Counted from the first letter of the stretch, positions 16,977 to 26,213 are shown. The stretch: 64,000 nt of DNA from CAIQPS01 sp963783835 (GCA_963783835.1 CAWAOX010000013.1:124001-188000); one strand, 5' to 3'. A program made the numbers and translations. Notes: generated by a model not told the origin, from the letters alone.

Positions 16977-17141
16977 CTACTGCCGGTCCGAGTCTTTCGA
17001 CCGAAATGTCCGGGCCATGACCAGCCCGACAACCACCAGGATCAAGCCCAGCGCGAGGCCGAGTATCTGTACCCAGGTAGTCAGATTCCGCACCGTCGAT
17101 ACTCCCATGGCGATGACCACCCCGCTTATCAGCAGGATCAT
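16977..17141 (-). CDS. Small two-helix membrane protein
   Basis: The 54-residue frame begins MILLISGVVIAMGVSTV and continues through a second hydrophobic stretch, ending ARTFRSKDSDRQ. The frame stays open upstream to the stop of the hydrolase gene (basic residues KRTKRPSRKTLDQIG), and an AGGAG lies there, but no standard start codon is well placed, so the true start may be non-canonical or upstream. It follows the hydrolase gene on the same strand. Function unknown. Confidence 0.45.
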   Translation of the reverse strand: MILLISGVVIAMGVSTVRNLTTWVQILGLALGLILVVVGLVMARTFRSKDSDRQ

Positions 17142-17189
17142 GCCGATCTGATCGAGCGTCTTGCGCGATGGCCGTTTCGTACGCTTCTC

Positions 17190-18908
17190 CTAGCTAGGGA
17201 TCACCGGCAGTATCAAGTGCGACGGATGACCCTCGTCGAAATAGATGGTGTCCTGGCCCACTTTGAGCCCGTAGTAGTGGCCGCCGAAGTCTAGCGCGTT
17301 CGAGTCGCCGTTGGCGAGATCGAGGCGGAGCCGGTGCCCTTTGAGGAAGCAGTTGGACGTACCCCAGATCTCGATCTCGTACTTGTAGATCGTACCCGGT
17401 TCGATCGGCTCGGGCTTGTCGTGGCGGTAGTAGGGGCGATAGGGCACGCTCAGCGCCTCGTCCTTGGTGGCGGCATGGGAGGCTTTCAGCCAGCCGCGGG
17501 TGAGGATGCGGCCTGCCGGCGGCATGCCCGGGGCCTGCATCTCGTCGGGAAACTGGTCCCAGATGCGGCAGAAGAACTCCGTGTCTGGCTGGTCGGACGA
17601 GGCGTAGAGCATTAGGACGATGTTACCGATGACCTCTGTGTCCTCGTCCATGGGAGGCGTGGTGAAGGTGAGGATCTTCTTGCAGGGGTTGACGACGCCC
17701 CGCTCGAACACGGCCGTGCCCACTCCCGAGAAACCGGTCCAATCCGGGTCGGGATAGGAATAGGTGACCGAAGACTCCGTGGCGGTCGGCGCCTCCCAGC
17801 TCAGGCCGCCGTCGTTGAGAGAGACAACAGAACCGGATTTAGCCCCCGAAAGATAGAGATCGGTGTACCGCGTACGGGCCAGGGGCCACTCGTTCTCGCG
17901 CCGGTAGCGCTCGCGACCGCGCACGAAAACGTTCAGGGCCGGCTCGTCCATGATGCCCGTATCGTTGCCCTTGAGCCAGTGATCGTACCAGCGGAGAAGG
18001 GTGTTGCGCATCTCGATGGATTCGAAGATGGCCACCTCGTCGCCCTCAAAATCGCCGTGGCAGAGCATGAGCTTCTTGGGAGTGGTCACCTCTTCGTAGC
18101 CCCGAAGGTTGCCGCGCAGGTGGATGCCCACCTTGTGCAAGATGCCTACGCTGAAGACCGGGCACTTGATGTTCTTGAAGTCGGGGTTGCGGTCTTTCCA
18201 GAAGTCGTCGACCGTCTGGTGGTTGATCACGTTCCAGGCCAGGTCCCAGTTCCCCTGATCGGGGTCCTCACCCTTCCGGCCCACCCGGTAGTGACCGCGT
18301 ATCTCGGTGATATGCCAGTTGCCCGGGAAGCCGCTCGCGAGTATTCCGCCGTGATAGGCCACGTCGCGGTACATGTCGGCCCCGCCGTCGAAGGGGACGA
18401 TGCAGGCCAGGTGGGGCGGCGCCAGCGAGGCGGCCATCCACTGCGTCCAGGCGTAGTAGGACTCGCCTATCATGCCTACCTTGCCCGTGCTCCATGGCTG
18501 CGCGGCGGCCCACTCGATCACGTCGTAGTGATCCCAGCGCTCCTCCATGCTGTGCCAGCGCCACTGCCCTTCCACCGACTTGCCGCATCCCCGGATGTCG
18601 TGGTTGATGTACACGTAGCCGCGCTCCACGAACCACTCGATCTTGTTGGTCTCGCGCATATGGAAGCTGGGGACGGCGGGCAGGTAGTAGAGGTCCTTCT
18701 GATAGGGGGACGAGGCGTAGAGGACCGGGAACTCACCCGGCGCGTCGGGCCGATACACGTCGACCGCCACATGAACACCATCACGCATCTCGATGAAGAT
18801 GTCCTTCTCCACCTTGATCCGGTATTTGGGCCGGCTCAGCTTGTCGAAGGGGAAACCCTCGGGAATCATCGAGGCCATGACCTCGGGGACCAGGATCTCG
18901 GTGAACAT
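17190..18908 (-). CDS. CocE/NonD family hydrolase (X-Pro dipeptidyl-peptidase-like)
   Basis: The 572-aa protein has the alpha/beta-hydrolase domain (IEMRDGVHVAVDVYRPD, GYVYINHDIRGCGKS, nucleophile elbow GESYYAW), a helical cap, and a C-terminal jelly-roll domain (from about residue 380, ending FDEGHPSHLILPVIPS). Family members hydrolyse esters or amides such as cocaine, cephalosporins or X-Pro peptides; specificity is unknown. ATG 18908 is preceded by AGGAGG at ideal spacing. No signal peptide is seen. A palindromic site lies in the upstream promoter region. Confidence 0.85.
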   Translation of the reverse strand: MFTEILVPEVMASMIPEGFPFDKLSRPKYRIKVEKDIFIEMRDGVHVAVDVYRPDAPGEFPVLYASSPYQKDLYYLPAVPSFHMRETNKIEWFVERGYVYINHDIRGCGKSVEGQWRWHSMEERWDHYDVIEWAAAQPWSTGKVGMIGESYYAWTQWMAASLAPPHLACIVPFDGGADMYRDVAYHGGILASGFPGNWHITEIRGHYRVGRKGEDPDQGNWDLAWNVINHQTVDDFWKDRNPDFKNIKCPVFSVGILHKVGIHLRGNLRGYEEVTTPKKLMLCHGDFEGDEVAIFESIEMRNTLLRWYDHWLKGNDTGIMDEPALNVFVRGRERYRRENEWPLARTRYTDLYLSGAKSGSVVSLNDGGLSWEAPTATESSVTYSYPDPDWTGFSGVGTAVFERGVVNPCKKILTFTTPPMDEDTEVIGNIVLMLYASSDQPDTEFFCRIWDQFPDEMQAPGMPPAGRILTRGWLKASHAATKDEALSVPYRPYYRHDKPEPIEPGTIYKYEIEIWGTSNCFLKGHRLRLDLANGDSNALDFGGHYYGLKVGQDTIYFDEGHPSHLILPVIPS

Positions 18909-18990
18909 GAACGCCTCCTAACTCGACGGGCAGGGCGCTGAGCGGCGTAACGCCCTCAGCAGAGCACCGTGCGGCCTCGCGGCCTGATCG

Positions 18991-19032
18991 GGTCACCTAC
19001 CTAGGTGAACACTCACTACGGTGCTCTGTCAA
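18991..19032 (-). promoter_or_regulatory. Promoter with palindromic operator upstream of hydrolase
   Basis: On the minus strand TTGACA (19032-19027) is followed by GTGAGTGTTCAC and then TCACCT-N4-AGGTGA (19008-18993), two overlapping inverted repeats across the expected -10/start region. The core TCACCTAG resembles the TCACTTAG of the substrate-binding protein operator at 15273. TetR-type repression is plausible but unproven. Confidence 0.45.
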
Positions 19033-19198
19033 GGGGAGGATGGGGCGCCCTCTAAGGTCTGAGCTTCCGGAGCGACCTGCCCGGCGATGGCGTGATCGGG
19101 CCGGCGACCCGCTCAAAGGCAAACCCAAGGGGATCTTCCTGTCCGGGCGCTCAGGTACGCTTGAGGCCGAAGGAATGATCGCCGGAAACGGAGGGGCC

Positions 19199-19420
19199 AT
19201 GCTGATAGCGGCCGTCGTAACAGTCTTCATACTCATGGTACCCATCGCCTACGTCATCTACCGCAAGTTCTCGGTCGTCCGGCAGGAGATCGAGTTCACC
19301 GCCCCCCAGGACGGCGTCGCGGCGATCCACCTGGATATCCATGACGACACCGTGCGCAGTCTTCGTATCTACTTCGCCGATGGAACGGTCAGCGAACTGC
19401 GCCATCTCGACGCAGCTTGA
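19199..19420 (+). CDS. Small single-span membrane protein
   Basis: ATG 19199 with GGAGGGG just upstream gives 73 aa: one N-terminal helix (LIAAVVTVFILMVPIAYVIY) and a short soluble part (VAAIHLDIHDDTVRSLRIYF) that looks like two beta strands. An alternative ATG at 19175 would add eight residues but lacks a spaced RBS. No family recognised. Confidence 0.5.
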   Translation: MLIAAVVTVFILMVPIAYVIYRKFSVVRQEIEFTAPQDGVAAIHLDIHDDTVRSLRIYFADGTVSELRHLDAA

Positions 19421-19574
19421 CGCGGGCAGCGTCGTCGACCGCGCGCCGTCTAGCGCGTCCCCCTGCCCCGAGGGCACACATCCCGCACCCGCACTTCGGC
19501 CCTCTGGTCGGCGCCCGCTGTATCATGGGATAGGTTAGGCAACGGCATTGCAGGCACGGGCAGGAGGAAGCGAC

Positions 19575-19874
19575 ATGCAAGGGAAGCGTTGGGCGGACTT
19601 TTCACCCATCCAGAAGATCTGCGTCATCATAGGAGCGACGATACAGTTCGGTCTGCTGGTCGCGGGCCTCTGGGATCTCGCCCATAGAACTGCCGACGAG
19701 GTGCGCGGCGACCGTCGCTTCTGGGCGGGATTCATGTTCGTCAACTGGATCGGGCCTCTCGCCTATTTTGCCTATGGGCGCAAGAGTTGTCCCTTGCGCG
19801 CCTGGCGCTGTGGAACCAAGGAGCCGATAGTCATCGAGGAGACTGGGGAGCTTGACGAGGTTTCCGCCGTCTGA
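19575..19874 (+). CDS. PLDc_N-domain-like membrane protein
   Basis: The 99-aa protein has two hydrophobic helices (IQKICVIIGATIQFGLLVAGLWDL and FWAGFMFVNWIGPLAYFAYG). The second, with W...G.LAYF.YGR, matches the short N-terminal domain of phospholipase D-like and actinobacterial PLDc_N proteins. AGGAGGAAG precedes ATG 19575. The end overlaps the presumed TTG start of tadA by 23 bp, so the two genes are probably co-transcribed. Function unknown. Confidence 0.65.
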   Translation: MQGKRWADFSPIQKICVIIGATIQFGLLVAGLWDLAHRTADEVRGDRRFWAGFMFVNWIGPLAYFAYGRKSCPLRAWRCGTKEPIVIEETGELDEVSAV

Positions 19875-20388
19875 GCCGGGCGAGCTCGAGAGCTCGCCGC
19901 TCACTTCTCCATTGCCTGGACCGCCCTTGACCGGCGCGGCGGCTGAGGATCGCCGCTTCATGGCGCTCGCCCTCGACGAGGCGCGCCGAGCGGCAGAACA
20001 GGGCGAGGTACCTATCGGCGCCGTGCTGGTGCTCGCCGGCGAGATCGTCTCAGCCCGCGGCAACGAGCGCGAGCGCCGGCACGACCCGACGGCTCACGCC
20101 GAGATGCTGGTCCTCAGGGACGCCGCAGCCATCGTCGGCGGCTGGAGGCTGCCGGAGGCCACCCTTTATGTCACTCTGGAGCCCTGCGCCATGTGTGCGG
20201 GGGCCATGGTCCTCGCCCGCGTCAAGCGCCTGGTGTACGGAGCAGACGACCCGAAAGCGGGGGCCGCGGGTACGGTACTCAACGTCGTGGACCACCCGGC
20301 GCTTAATCACCGGCCGGCCGTCCGCGCGGGAATAATGGCCGTCGAGGCCTCGCGGCTCCTCCGAGAGTTCTTCGCCACCCGGCGGTGA
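19852..20388 (+). CDS. tadA: tRNA-specific adenosine deaminase
   Basis: The deaminase domain shows the zinc motifs HAEM (proton-shuttle Glu) and PCAMCAGAMVLARVKRLVYG, with DDPKAGAAGTV after it, which is diagnostic of TadA rather than free-base or nucleoside deaminases. It converts A34 to inosine in tRNA-Arg(ACG), encoded at 14444. The TTG at 19852 (after GGGGAG) gives 178 aa; the domain itself begins near ATG 19960, so the real start could lie in between. Confidence 0.9.
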   Translation: MTRFPPSEPGELESSPLTSPLPGPPLTGAAAEDRRFMALALDEARRAAEQGEVPIGAVLVLAGEIVSARGNERERRHDPTAHAEMLVLRDAAAIVGGWRLPEATLYVTLEPCAMCAGAMVLARVKRLVYGADDPKAGAAGTVLNVVDHPALNHRPAVRAGIMAVEASRLLREFFATRR

Positions 20389-20413
20389 GGGCCAGAGTCG
20401 TGGGAGACGGGGC

Positions 20414-21409
20414 ATGTCACTGAAAGAAAAGGGATACGCCGCATATTGGGCCGCCGCGGGGATCACCAAGCCAAAGGCGACTTCCTCGTTCCTGCGCGAA
20501 CGGCGGCAGGCGGATGAGGAGTGGGAGGCGGGCCAGCGGCGGGAGACATCGCATCCACTCACGCTGAGCGGACTGGGAACCGCCAAGACCCTCTCCATCC
20601 TCCCCCTCGTGGAGTTCTACAGCGCCGACGAGCGCCTGACTGGCGAGCCCGGAGTCTCCTACCTAGTCACCGTGGACGGGAAGAAGATCCTCTTCGACGT
20701 CGGCCGTAACGTTCGGGAGGAGCACCCCTCGCCCCTCCTTCGCAATATGGAGGTACTCGGCCTATCGCCGGCCGATATCGACGCGGTCTTCATCTCTCAC
20801 TGCCATCTGGACCACGTGGGCGGCATCGCAGAGATGCGGCAACGCACCTTCTCCCTGTCGGCCCAGCCCGTCGACCTCACAGGCAAGACGGCCTATCTGC
20901 CGGCGGCCATGACCCATCCCTCCGCCACCGTCGAAGTGGTCACCGAACCGCGGAAGCTGGCGGAAGGCGTAGCGAGCACCGGTCCGCTGACCCGGGCCAT
21001 CTGGCTGATGGGGCCCGTGGCGGAGCAGTCTCTGTTGGTCGATGTCGAAGGCAAGGGCGTCGTCATGATCGTCGGCTGCGGCCATCCCCTGCTGTCCCGG
21101 CTCGTTGCCCGGGCCCAGGCCGTCACCGGGCGCCCGCTGTACGGGGTGGTCGGAGGACTGCATTTCCCGGTCACGGCCTCGCGGGTCGGTAAGGGAGGTC
21201 AGAACATCCTTGGAAACGGGAAGCTTCCCTGGCAGCGGATACGGCGGAACGAGGCGCGCGATGCGGCCGCCCTGCTTGCTGAGCTCGACGTGAACCTCGT
21301 GGCCCTGTCGGGGCACGACAGTTGCGACTGGAGCATCGGTGCCTTTGGGACCGCGCTCGGCGATCGCTGCCGCACCGTCAGGGTGGGCGAGGAGATAGTG
21401 GTGGCTTGA
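20414..21409 (+). CDS. MBL-fold metallo-hydrolase
   Basis: The 331-aa protein carries VTVDGKKILFDVG, AVFISHCHLDHVGG (metal ligands HxHxDH), VGCGHP and VVGGLHFPV, with a final ALSGHDSCD. The arrangement resembles the MBL subgroup annotated as 7,8-dihydropterin-6-methyl-4-(beta-D-ribofuranosyl)aminobenzene-5'-phosphate synthase-like. The first ~60 residues are an extra helical extension. The stop overlaps the ATG at 21409 of the cation exporter as ATGA-type coupling. Substrate unknown. Confidence 0.8.
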   Translation: MSLKEKGYAAYWAAAGITKPKATSSFLRERRQADEEWEAGQRRETSHPLTLSGLGTAKTLSILPLVEFYSADERLTGEPGVSYLVTVDGKKILFDVGRNVREEHPSPLLRNMEVLGLSPADIDAVFISHCHLDHVGGIAEMRQRTFSLSAQPVDLTGKTAYLPAAMTHPSATVEVVTEPRKLAEGVASTGPLTRAIWLMGPVAEQSLLVDVEGKGVVMIVGCGHPLLSRLVARAQAVTGRPLYGVVGGLHFPVTASRVGKGGQNILGNGKLPWQRIRRNEARDAAALLAELDVNLVALSGHDSCDWSIGAFGTALGDRCRTVRVGEEIVVA

Positions 21410-22429
21410 TGGACGACGAGCCAGCGCCCAGCCCGGCACTCGGCGGCACCCCGCCGGGGGGACGATGCCGCGCCACCCCCGCCCACTGCCCCGCACGGCG
21501 TGGCCATCCCTGCCGCCCCCGACACGCGCCTGATCATCAGCCTCGGACTCAACCTGGTCATAACGCTTCTCCAGGTGGTCGGCGGAATCCTTGCGAACAG
21601 CCTCGGGCTGCTGTCCGACGCGGCGCACAACTTGAGCGACGTCGTCGCTCTGGGCCTGAGTCTCTGGGCGGTCCGCCTGGGTCGGCGGCCGGCTACTCCC
21701 CGACGCACCTTCGCCTACAAGCGCGCGGAGATCCTGGTGGCCATGTTCAATTCCGCGGTGCTGGTCGCCATCTCGATCTACATCATCGTGGCAGCCATCG
21801 GCCGGATACGGTCACCACAGCCCGTCGAGGGGCTCCTGGTCGTCTTCTTTGCCGCCGCGGGCCTCGTCATCAACGGCATAGCCGCCCTGCTGCTTCGCTC
21901 CCACGGCGGCAACCTCAACCTGCGCAGCGCTTTCCTGCACCTCCTGGGCGACGCCGCCACCAGCTTTGGGGTCATGCTCAGCGGCCTCATCGTCTATCTG
22001 ACCGGCTGGAGCTACGCTGACGCGATCGTGTCGATCATCGTCTCCCTGTGGATCGGCCGGGAGGCCGTCGTGATCATCAGGAAGACCGTCAACGTGCTCA
22101 TGGAAGGAACGCCGGAGAGCGTCGAGTTCGGAGATGTCGATCAGGCAATGCTCGCCGTCCCCGGCGTCAAGGGCGTCCACGACCTGCACATCTGGTCCAT
22201 CTCCTCCAGCGATCTGGCCCTGTCTGCGCATGTGGTGGTGGAGGACGCGGCCCTCTCCGAGCTGGGATCACTCATGACCAGCGTCAAAGACATGCTCGCC
22301 CGGGACTTCAGCGTCGGCCACGTCACCATCGAGATGGAAGACGAGGGAGGGCAGTGCGCCGGGAGCAGTTGCGATGTCGTTCCGGTCGGCCTGGGGCAGA
22401 ATGGGGCGCATCTGGGGCACCATCACTAG
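21409..22429 (+). CDS. Cation diffusion facilitator (CzcD-like) exporter, probable frameshift near start
   Basis: From residue ~30 the protein is a CDF transporter: six helices, LLSDAAHNLSDVV and FLHLLGDAATS with the Asp/His metal sites, and a cytoplasmic domain (VPGVKGVHDLHIWSISS). It likely exports zinc or related divalent cations by proton antiport. The only in-frame start as written is GTG 21500 without RBS. ATG 21409 overlaps the MBL stop, and deleting one G from the G6 run at 21456-21461 joins it to the body as an acidic, Pro-rich leader, so a homopolymer error is likely. The C-terminus has a CAGSSCD and His-rich end. Confidence 0.8.
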
Positions 22430-22619
22430 GCGGGTCGTTCAGGCGCCCCGCGCGCGGCGGCGCTGCGCCCATGGCTGCAGGTGCAACGATCCGAGGATCT
22501 GCTCGCGGTCGGCATCTAACTCCGGGCGATCCCCTGCAAGCCTTGTGACACCCAGGCTAGCCATCGCCAACGGCCGTAGGACTGCGTCTTTCAGCTGAGC
22601 TTGGTCTCCCGGTCGACGG

Positions 22620-23606
22620 CTACCAGGGGAATCGCGCCCGCCGCTCGGTGAAGCCGGGATACCGGCTTTCGTCCGGGCCGGAGCTGGTCTGAGCGGCGAA
22701 GGCCACGGCATGGAGCACGACACCGTCGACCGCCAAGGCGGCCCCGACCACTCCCCGACCGGTGAACCGATAGCTGAGGCCGTTCCCCGGCGACTCGTGC
22801 TCGGTGACTTCGACTTGGTCCAGGGCCGCCAACCACTCCCCGGCGACGCGCCGGTCGTGACCGGCCGGCGAGGGTTTGCCGGTGGGAGCGTCGAGCGCGT
22901 AGGACCGAACCAGCCGCCCGTGCAATTTCCCGTAGGCCTTTTCGCCGGCGACCACGTCGAGCCCGGCGACCCGTCCCGACCAGAGCGCCAGTACGCCCGT
23001 CTGGCCCGGTAGGCACGTGAACGATGCCTCCCGGCGCCGCATCACGTCGCGCTGCTTCTCGTAGACATCGCGCGCCGCCGATGTGGGCGACGACATCTGG
23101 TGCCGCTCCTGCAGCAGTGAGACCTCGTTCCACACCCGGCCCTGGTCGGAGCGATACTCGCCGCTGTGCCTCACGTTGGACGTCACCGACTCGTTCGCCG
23201 CAAGCCGGATGGCCGGCGCGGCCAAGTAGCCGGAATCGCCGAAGCTGCTGGTGCGATAGCTCCAGCGCCCGGCTTCGGTGCAACTGACCGGGATGACGAC
23301 CTCCTGCCCGGGCTTGATGTACACGGATGTATTGAGCACCCGGTTCTGCTTGGCCCCGGCGAGTTCCTCGCCATCCAGGATCAGGATGCCGGTGGGACCG
23401 ACGTTGCGCGCCATCAACATCGGCACCGCTCCGCTCTCCGAGACCTCCGTGACCATGAGAGTGCGCGAGACTATCGCCTCCTCCAGGGTGACGAACTCGG
23501 GCGCGCCCTCGAAGCGGCCAAACACGGGCACGAGGGTCAGGCCGCCATCGCTGACCGGATCGCCGAGCCGCAGTTGTCCCACCAACGTGGATATCACGGC
23601 GCTCAT
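22620..23606 (-). CDS. ARPP-1 (DUF6569)-like protein
   Basis: Start ATG 23606 with AGGAGGG gives 328 aa. The chain GLTLVPVFGRFEGAPEFVTLEEAI, VLDGEELAGAKQNR (here LILDGEELAGAKQNR), NTSVYIKPGQEVVIPVSC, ERGRW-like EAGRWSYRTSSF and the DQGRVWNEV motif match the family annotated as ARPP-1 (ADP-ribosylglycohydrolase/phosphatase-associated protein). Its biochemical role is unknown. The vWA gene ends two bases before it, so the pair is one operon under the divergent regulatory region at 24.4 kb. I see no transmembrane segment. Confidence 0.7.
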   Translation of the reverse strand: MSAVISTLVGQLRLGDPVSDGGLTLVPVFGRFEGAPEFVTLEEAIVSRTLMVTEVSESGAVPMLMARNVGPTGILILDGEELAGAKQNRVLNTSVYIKPGQEVVIPVSCTEAGRWSYRTSSFGDSGYLAAPAIRLAANESVTSNVRHSGEYRSDQGRVWNEVSLLQERHQMSSPTSAARDVYEKQRDVMRRREASFTCLPGQTGVLALWSGRVAGLDVVAGEKAYGKLHGRLVRSYALDAPTGKPSPAGHDRRVAGEWLAALDQVEVTEHESPGNGLSYRFTGRGVVGAALAVDGVVLHAVAFAAQTSSGPDESRYPGFTERRARFPW

Positions 23607-23608
23607 GC

Positions 23609-24370
23609 CTATCCCTCCTGACCGTCGCGCCCGGGTTCCGCCTGTCGGCCGCCGGCCGGGCCGGCCGGGTCGTTGTCGCGCTTGGCCTTGTGTTCGTCCC
23701 ATGACTCTTTGCCCAGACTCTCCAGCGCTTCGGAGAAGAACTCGTGGCTCGCAAGCTTCTTCTCTCCCAACCTCCGGTGGGCCTTGACGTTCCACGAGAG
23801 CTTGTCCATGGTCGACCGAGTCTCTGACGGTGAGGCGGCGTAGTCGAGCGAGCGCCCGCCCCGGATGCCCATGCCGTCGCCGACGGTGTACGCATCCTGG
23901 TTGGCCCCCAGGTAGATGAACTCGTAGTCGGCGGTCTTCTGCCGATCTTCTACCATCTCCATGATCCGCTGCCTGTCGAACTCCCGGCTCGAGTTCTCCT
24001 GCCCATCGGTCATGATCACGAACAGCACCTGGTCCGGCGTGTTGGCGGCCACGTACTGGTCGGTGATGGTCATGGTGTGCGCGATGGCGTCGTAGAGGGC
24101 GGTCGTGCCTCCGGGGACGTACGTATGATGGTCGAGCGGCCGGACCTCGGCGAGCGGCAGGCCACTGACCACCGTGTTGAAGTGGGCGTCGAACAACGTG
24201 AGCGTCATGGCCGCCGAGCCCCCCTCCTGCTGCTGATCGCGCAGGAACTGGTTGAAACCGGCGATGGTCGCCTCCCGAATCGCTTCCATCGAACCCGACT
24301 TGTCGAGCACGAAGTTGATGAGGATGCTCCGCTCTTCCTGCCTCTTGATCTGTTCTTGGTCTGTGTCCAT
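23609..24370 (-). CDS. von Willebrand factor A domain protein
   Basis: The 253-aa protein has the MIDAS metal site: NFVLDKSGSM (residues ~19-28), the conserved Thr in GGTTALYDAI and TDGQENSS. The C-terminal ~60 residues are charged and disordered. It resembles the stand-alone vWA proteins found in tellurite-resistance-like and stress modules. Start ATG 24370 lies under a promoter with two copies of a palindrome shared with the divergent XRE gene. Its partner is likely the ARPP-1-like protein. Confidence 0.75.
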   Translation of the reverse strand: MDTDQEQIKRQEERSILINFVLDKSGSMEAIREATIAGFNQFLRDQQQEGGSAAMTLTLFDAHFNTVVSGLPLAEVRPLDHHTYVPGGTTALYDAIAHTMTITDQYVAANTPDQVLFVIMTDGQENSSREFDRQRIMEMVEDRQKTADYEFIYLGANQDAYTVGDGMGIRGGRSLDYAASPSETRSTMDKLSWNVKAHRRLGEKKLASHEFFSEALESLGKESWDEHKAKRDNDPAGPAGGRQAEPGRDGQEG

Positions 24371-24435
24371 AAGAAACCCCCTTCTCGCAGCCCTTCCTGA
24401 GTGTAGCCCCCACGGCGGACAGGAAAGGCGATGGT

Positions 24436-24495
24436 TTGCCACAGTTGTCAAATCCCAGTATAGCGTACTTGCCATACGTGTCAAGGGCTTTGCCA
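24436..24495. promoter_or_regulatory. Repeated palindromic operators between vWA and XRE genes
   Basis: Two 16-bp near-palindromes, TTGCCACAGTTGTCAA (24436-24451) and TTGCCATACGTGTCAA (24469-24484), share the pattern TTGCCA-N4-TGTCAA. A third half site TTGCCA begins at 24490. Their starts are 33 and 21 bp apart, near whole helical turns, so a protein could bind them cooperatively on one face. They lie between divergent genes, one of which encodes an HTH regulator, suggesting autoregulation plus control of the vWA/ARPP-1 operon. Confidence 0.65.
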
Positions 24496-24526
24496 AGGGT
24501 GTAGAATGGAGTATGGAGGTGCGAGC

Positions 24527-25315
24527 GTGAACAGGATCAACTTCGGCTACGTTCTAAGAAAGCTACGCCACAGCCGGGACGAGACGCTGGAGCAGGTCTC
24601 CGAGGCGACCGGCCTGTCCATCGCCATGCTCTCGCGCATCGAGCGGGGGGAACGTCTCCCCTCCCCCGACTCGGTGGAAGCCCTTGCCCGGCACTTCGAG
24701 ATCCCCGTCGATTACCTCATGAGCGAGACGATCGCCAACCGCATGATGAACCGCTACGGGGAGGAGAGCACCAGAAGCGCTGCCGAGCATATGTCGAGAG
24801 AGCCTGGGGAACTTGGGCTGTTCGACGCCGCGCCGGATGAGGCGGAGGAGGCCTGCGCCGACGCGGAGCCGCCCGCGTCACCCCGGCACCAGACACCACG
24901 AAGCTACGGGGCCTTCAAGGAGATGGACATCTTCGCGGCACTCCGAGCACCGGACGTAGCCAGGACCAGATCTGCGGCCCCGCCGTCGGCCTCCGGTGTG
25001 CCGGACATGCCCCGGCCGCGCGAGACCGAGACGCCGGCAGAGTCGCCGACGCCGGTAGACGAGCAGCGGCCACTCATCGATCCCGCCACCCAGCAGGTGC
25101 TCATGGCGGCGCGGCGCTCCGCGGGGGCAGCCGCGATGCTTGCTCTGCGGGAAGCGCGGGGTCTGTCGCCCGAGGCCCGCGTGGAACTCGTCAGTCGACT
25201 GGTAGGCCTGGCAGACCAGACGGCCGACGTCCTTCGAAGTCTGGCGAAGGGCGATCCCGACCGGCGGGTGCGGGAGGCGGCCGCGCGGGCGCTCGACCGG
25301 CTCGGCCGGCCCTAG
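24527..25315 (+). CDS. XRE-family HTH regulator with HEAT-like C-terminus
   Basis: GTG 24527 with GGAGGT five to six bases upstream gives 262 aa. The N-terminal HTH_3 domain (FGYVLRKLRHSRDETLEQVS, GLSIAMLSRIERGERLPS) is followed by a long Pro/Ala/Glu-rich linker and a helical C-terminus (LSPEARVELVSRLVGLADQ..., ...DRRVREAAARALDRLG) resembling a HEAT repeat. It is divergent from the vWA/ARPP-1 operon and probably represses it via the repeated sites in between. The helical end may sense the partner proteins; this is inference. Confidence 0.75.
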   Translation: MNRINFGYVLRKLRHSRDETLEQVSEATGLSIAMLSRIERGERLPSPDSVEALARHFEIPVDYLMSETIANRMMNRYGEESTRSAAEHMSREPGELGLFDAAPDEAEEACADAEPPASPRHQTPRSYGAFKEMDIFAALRAPDVARTRSAAPPSASGVPDMPRPRETETPAESPTPVDEQRPLIDPATQQVLMAARRSAGAAAMLALREARGLSPEARVELVSRLVGLADQTADVLRSLAKGDPDRRVREAAARALDRLGRP

Positions 25316-25402
25316 GCTCTGCCCCTTCTGGGGTACATCGGCTACAATCGCCACTGCTGTCCCCGGCGCCGGTAACCGGCGGGTGCGGAGACGGCGCCAT
25401 CT

Positions 25403-25589
<187 letters not shown>

Positions 25590-25674
25590 GCAGCGCTCAC
25601 AAGCACGAGACGGACAGAATCGCACTGGGTAGTGGGTGCGCCGGGCCAACACACGGGGTGACGGACTCGGGGCG

Positions 25675-25955
25675 CTATCTCATCTCCGTCTGCTTCTCCA
25701 ACCGCCTCTTCCACATGAGGAGGACGGGTTCGGGTATCACGGGTCTTGTGAGGTAGTCATCCTTCGGAGCCGAACCACCGCTCTTGAGATCCGACACGAT
25801 CGCGGTGAAGGCCCTCTTCAGCTTCAGGCCCTCGACGGTCGGTTCGCTCCGGCGCTGCTTGCGGCGGTGGCCCGCACCGAGCGTTTCTCCCGAGGGAGAG
25901 CCGCGACCATGCGTGTCGCCCTCAAGGTGCCGATCAGCCAGTTATACTCGAACGG
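25675..25955 (-). pseudogene. Decayed coding remnant, family not recognised
   Basis: The minus strand shows protein-like segments in two frames: one containing FEYNWLIGTLRATRMV and, after a shift, one ending PKDDYLTRPVIPEPVLLMW followed by a basic tail and TAG at 25677. Together they look like the C-terminus of a degraded gene inside the tRNA-flanked segment. The rest of the interval 25590-26213 shows nothing I can assign. Confidence 0.3.
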
Positions 25956-26213
25956 ATAACTCAAGAAGAACAGGGCTTGGGAGAGGCCCTTCGCCCGGCC
26001 TGAGGCCTTGGGCCAGGTCTGGGTCCTGCCCCATGCCCCCGCCCGTACCGGCCGCGAGACACTCGCACCCGCCTCTCCGATCGATGAGGGGATGCGTCAG
26101 ACCATAGCCTGGTGGAGAGCGCACTTATCGGTGAGTCGGGGCTGAAGCCAAGAACGGCACACACTGAAGGTGCGCGCGAGAAGAGAAGGCTTGCAAAGCG
26201 TCACGGAGGGACG

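Noticed and set aside
22430..22619. Short minus-strand protein-like tail (AMASLGVTRLAGDRPELD) between the CDF and ARPP-1 genes
   Set aside because: It looks slightly coding but has no start, RBS or recognisable family; left unassigned.
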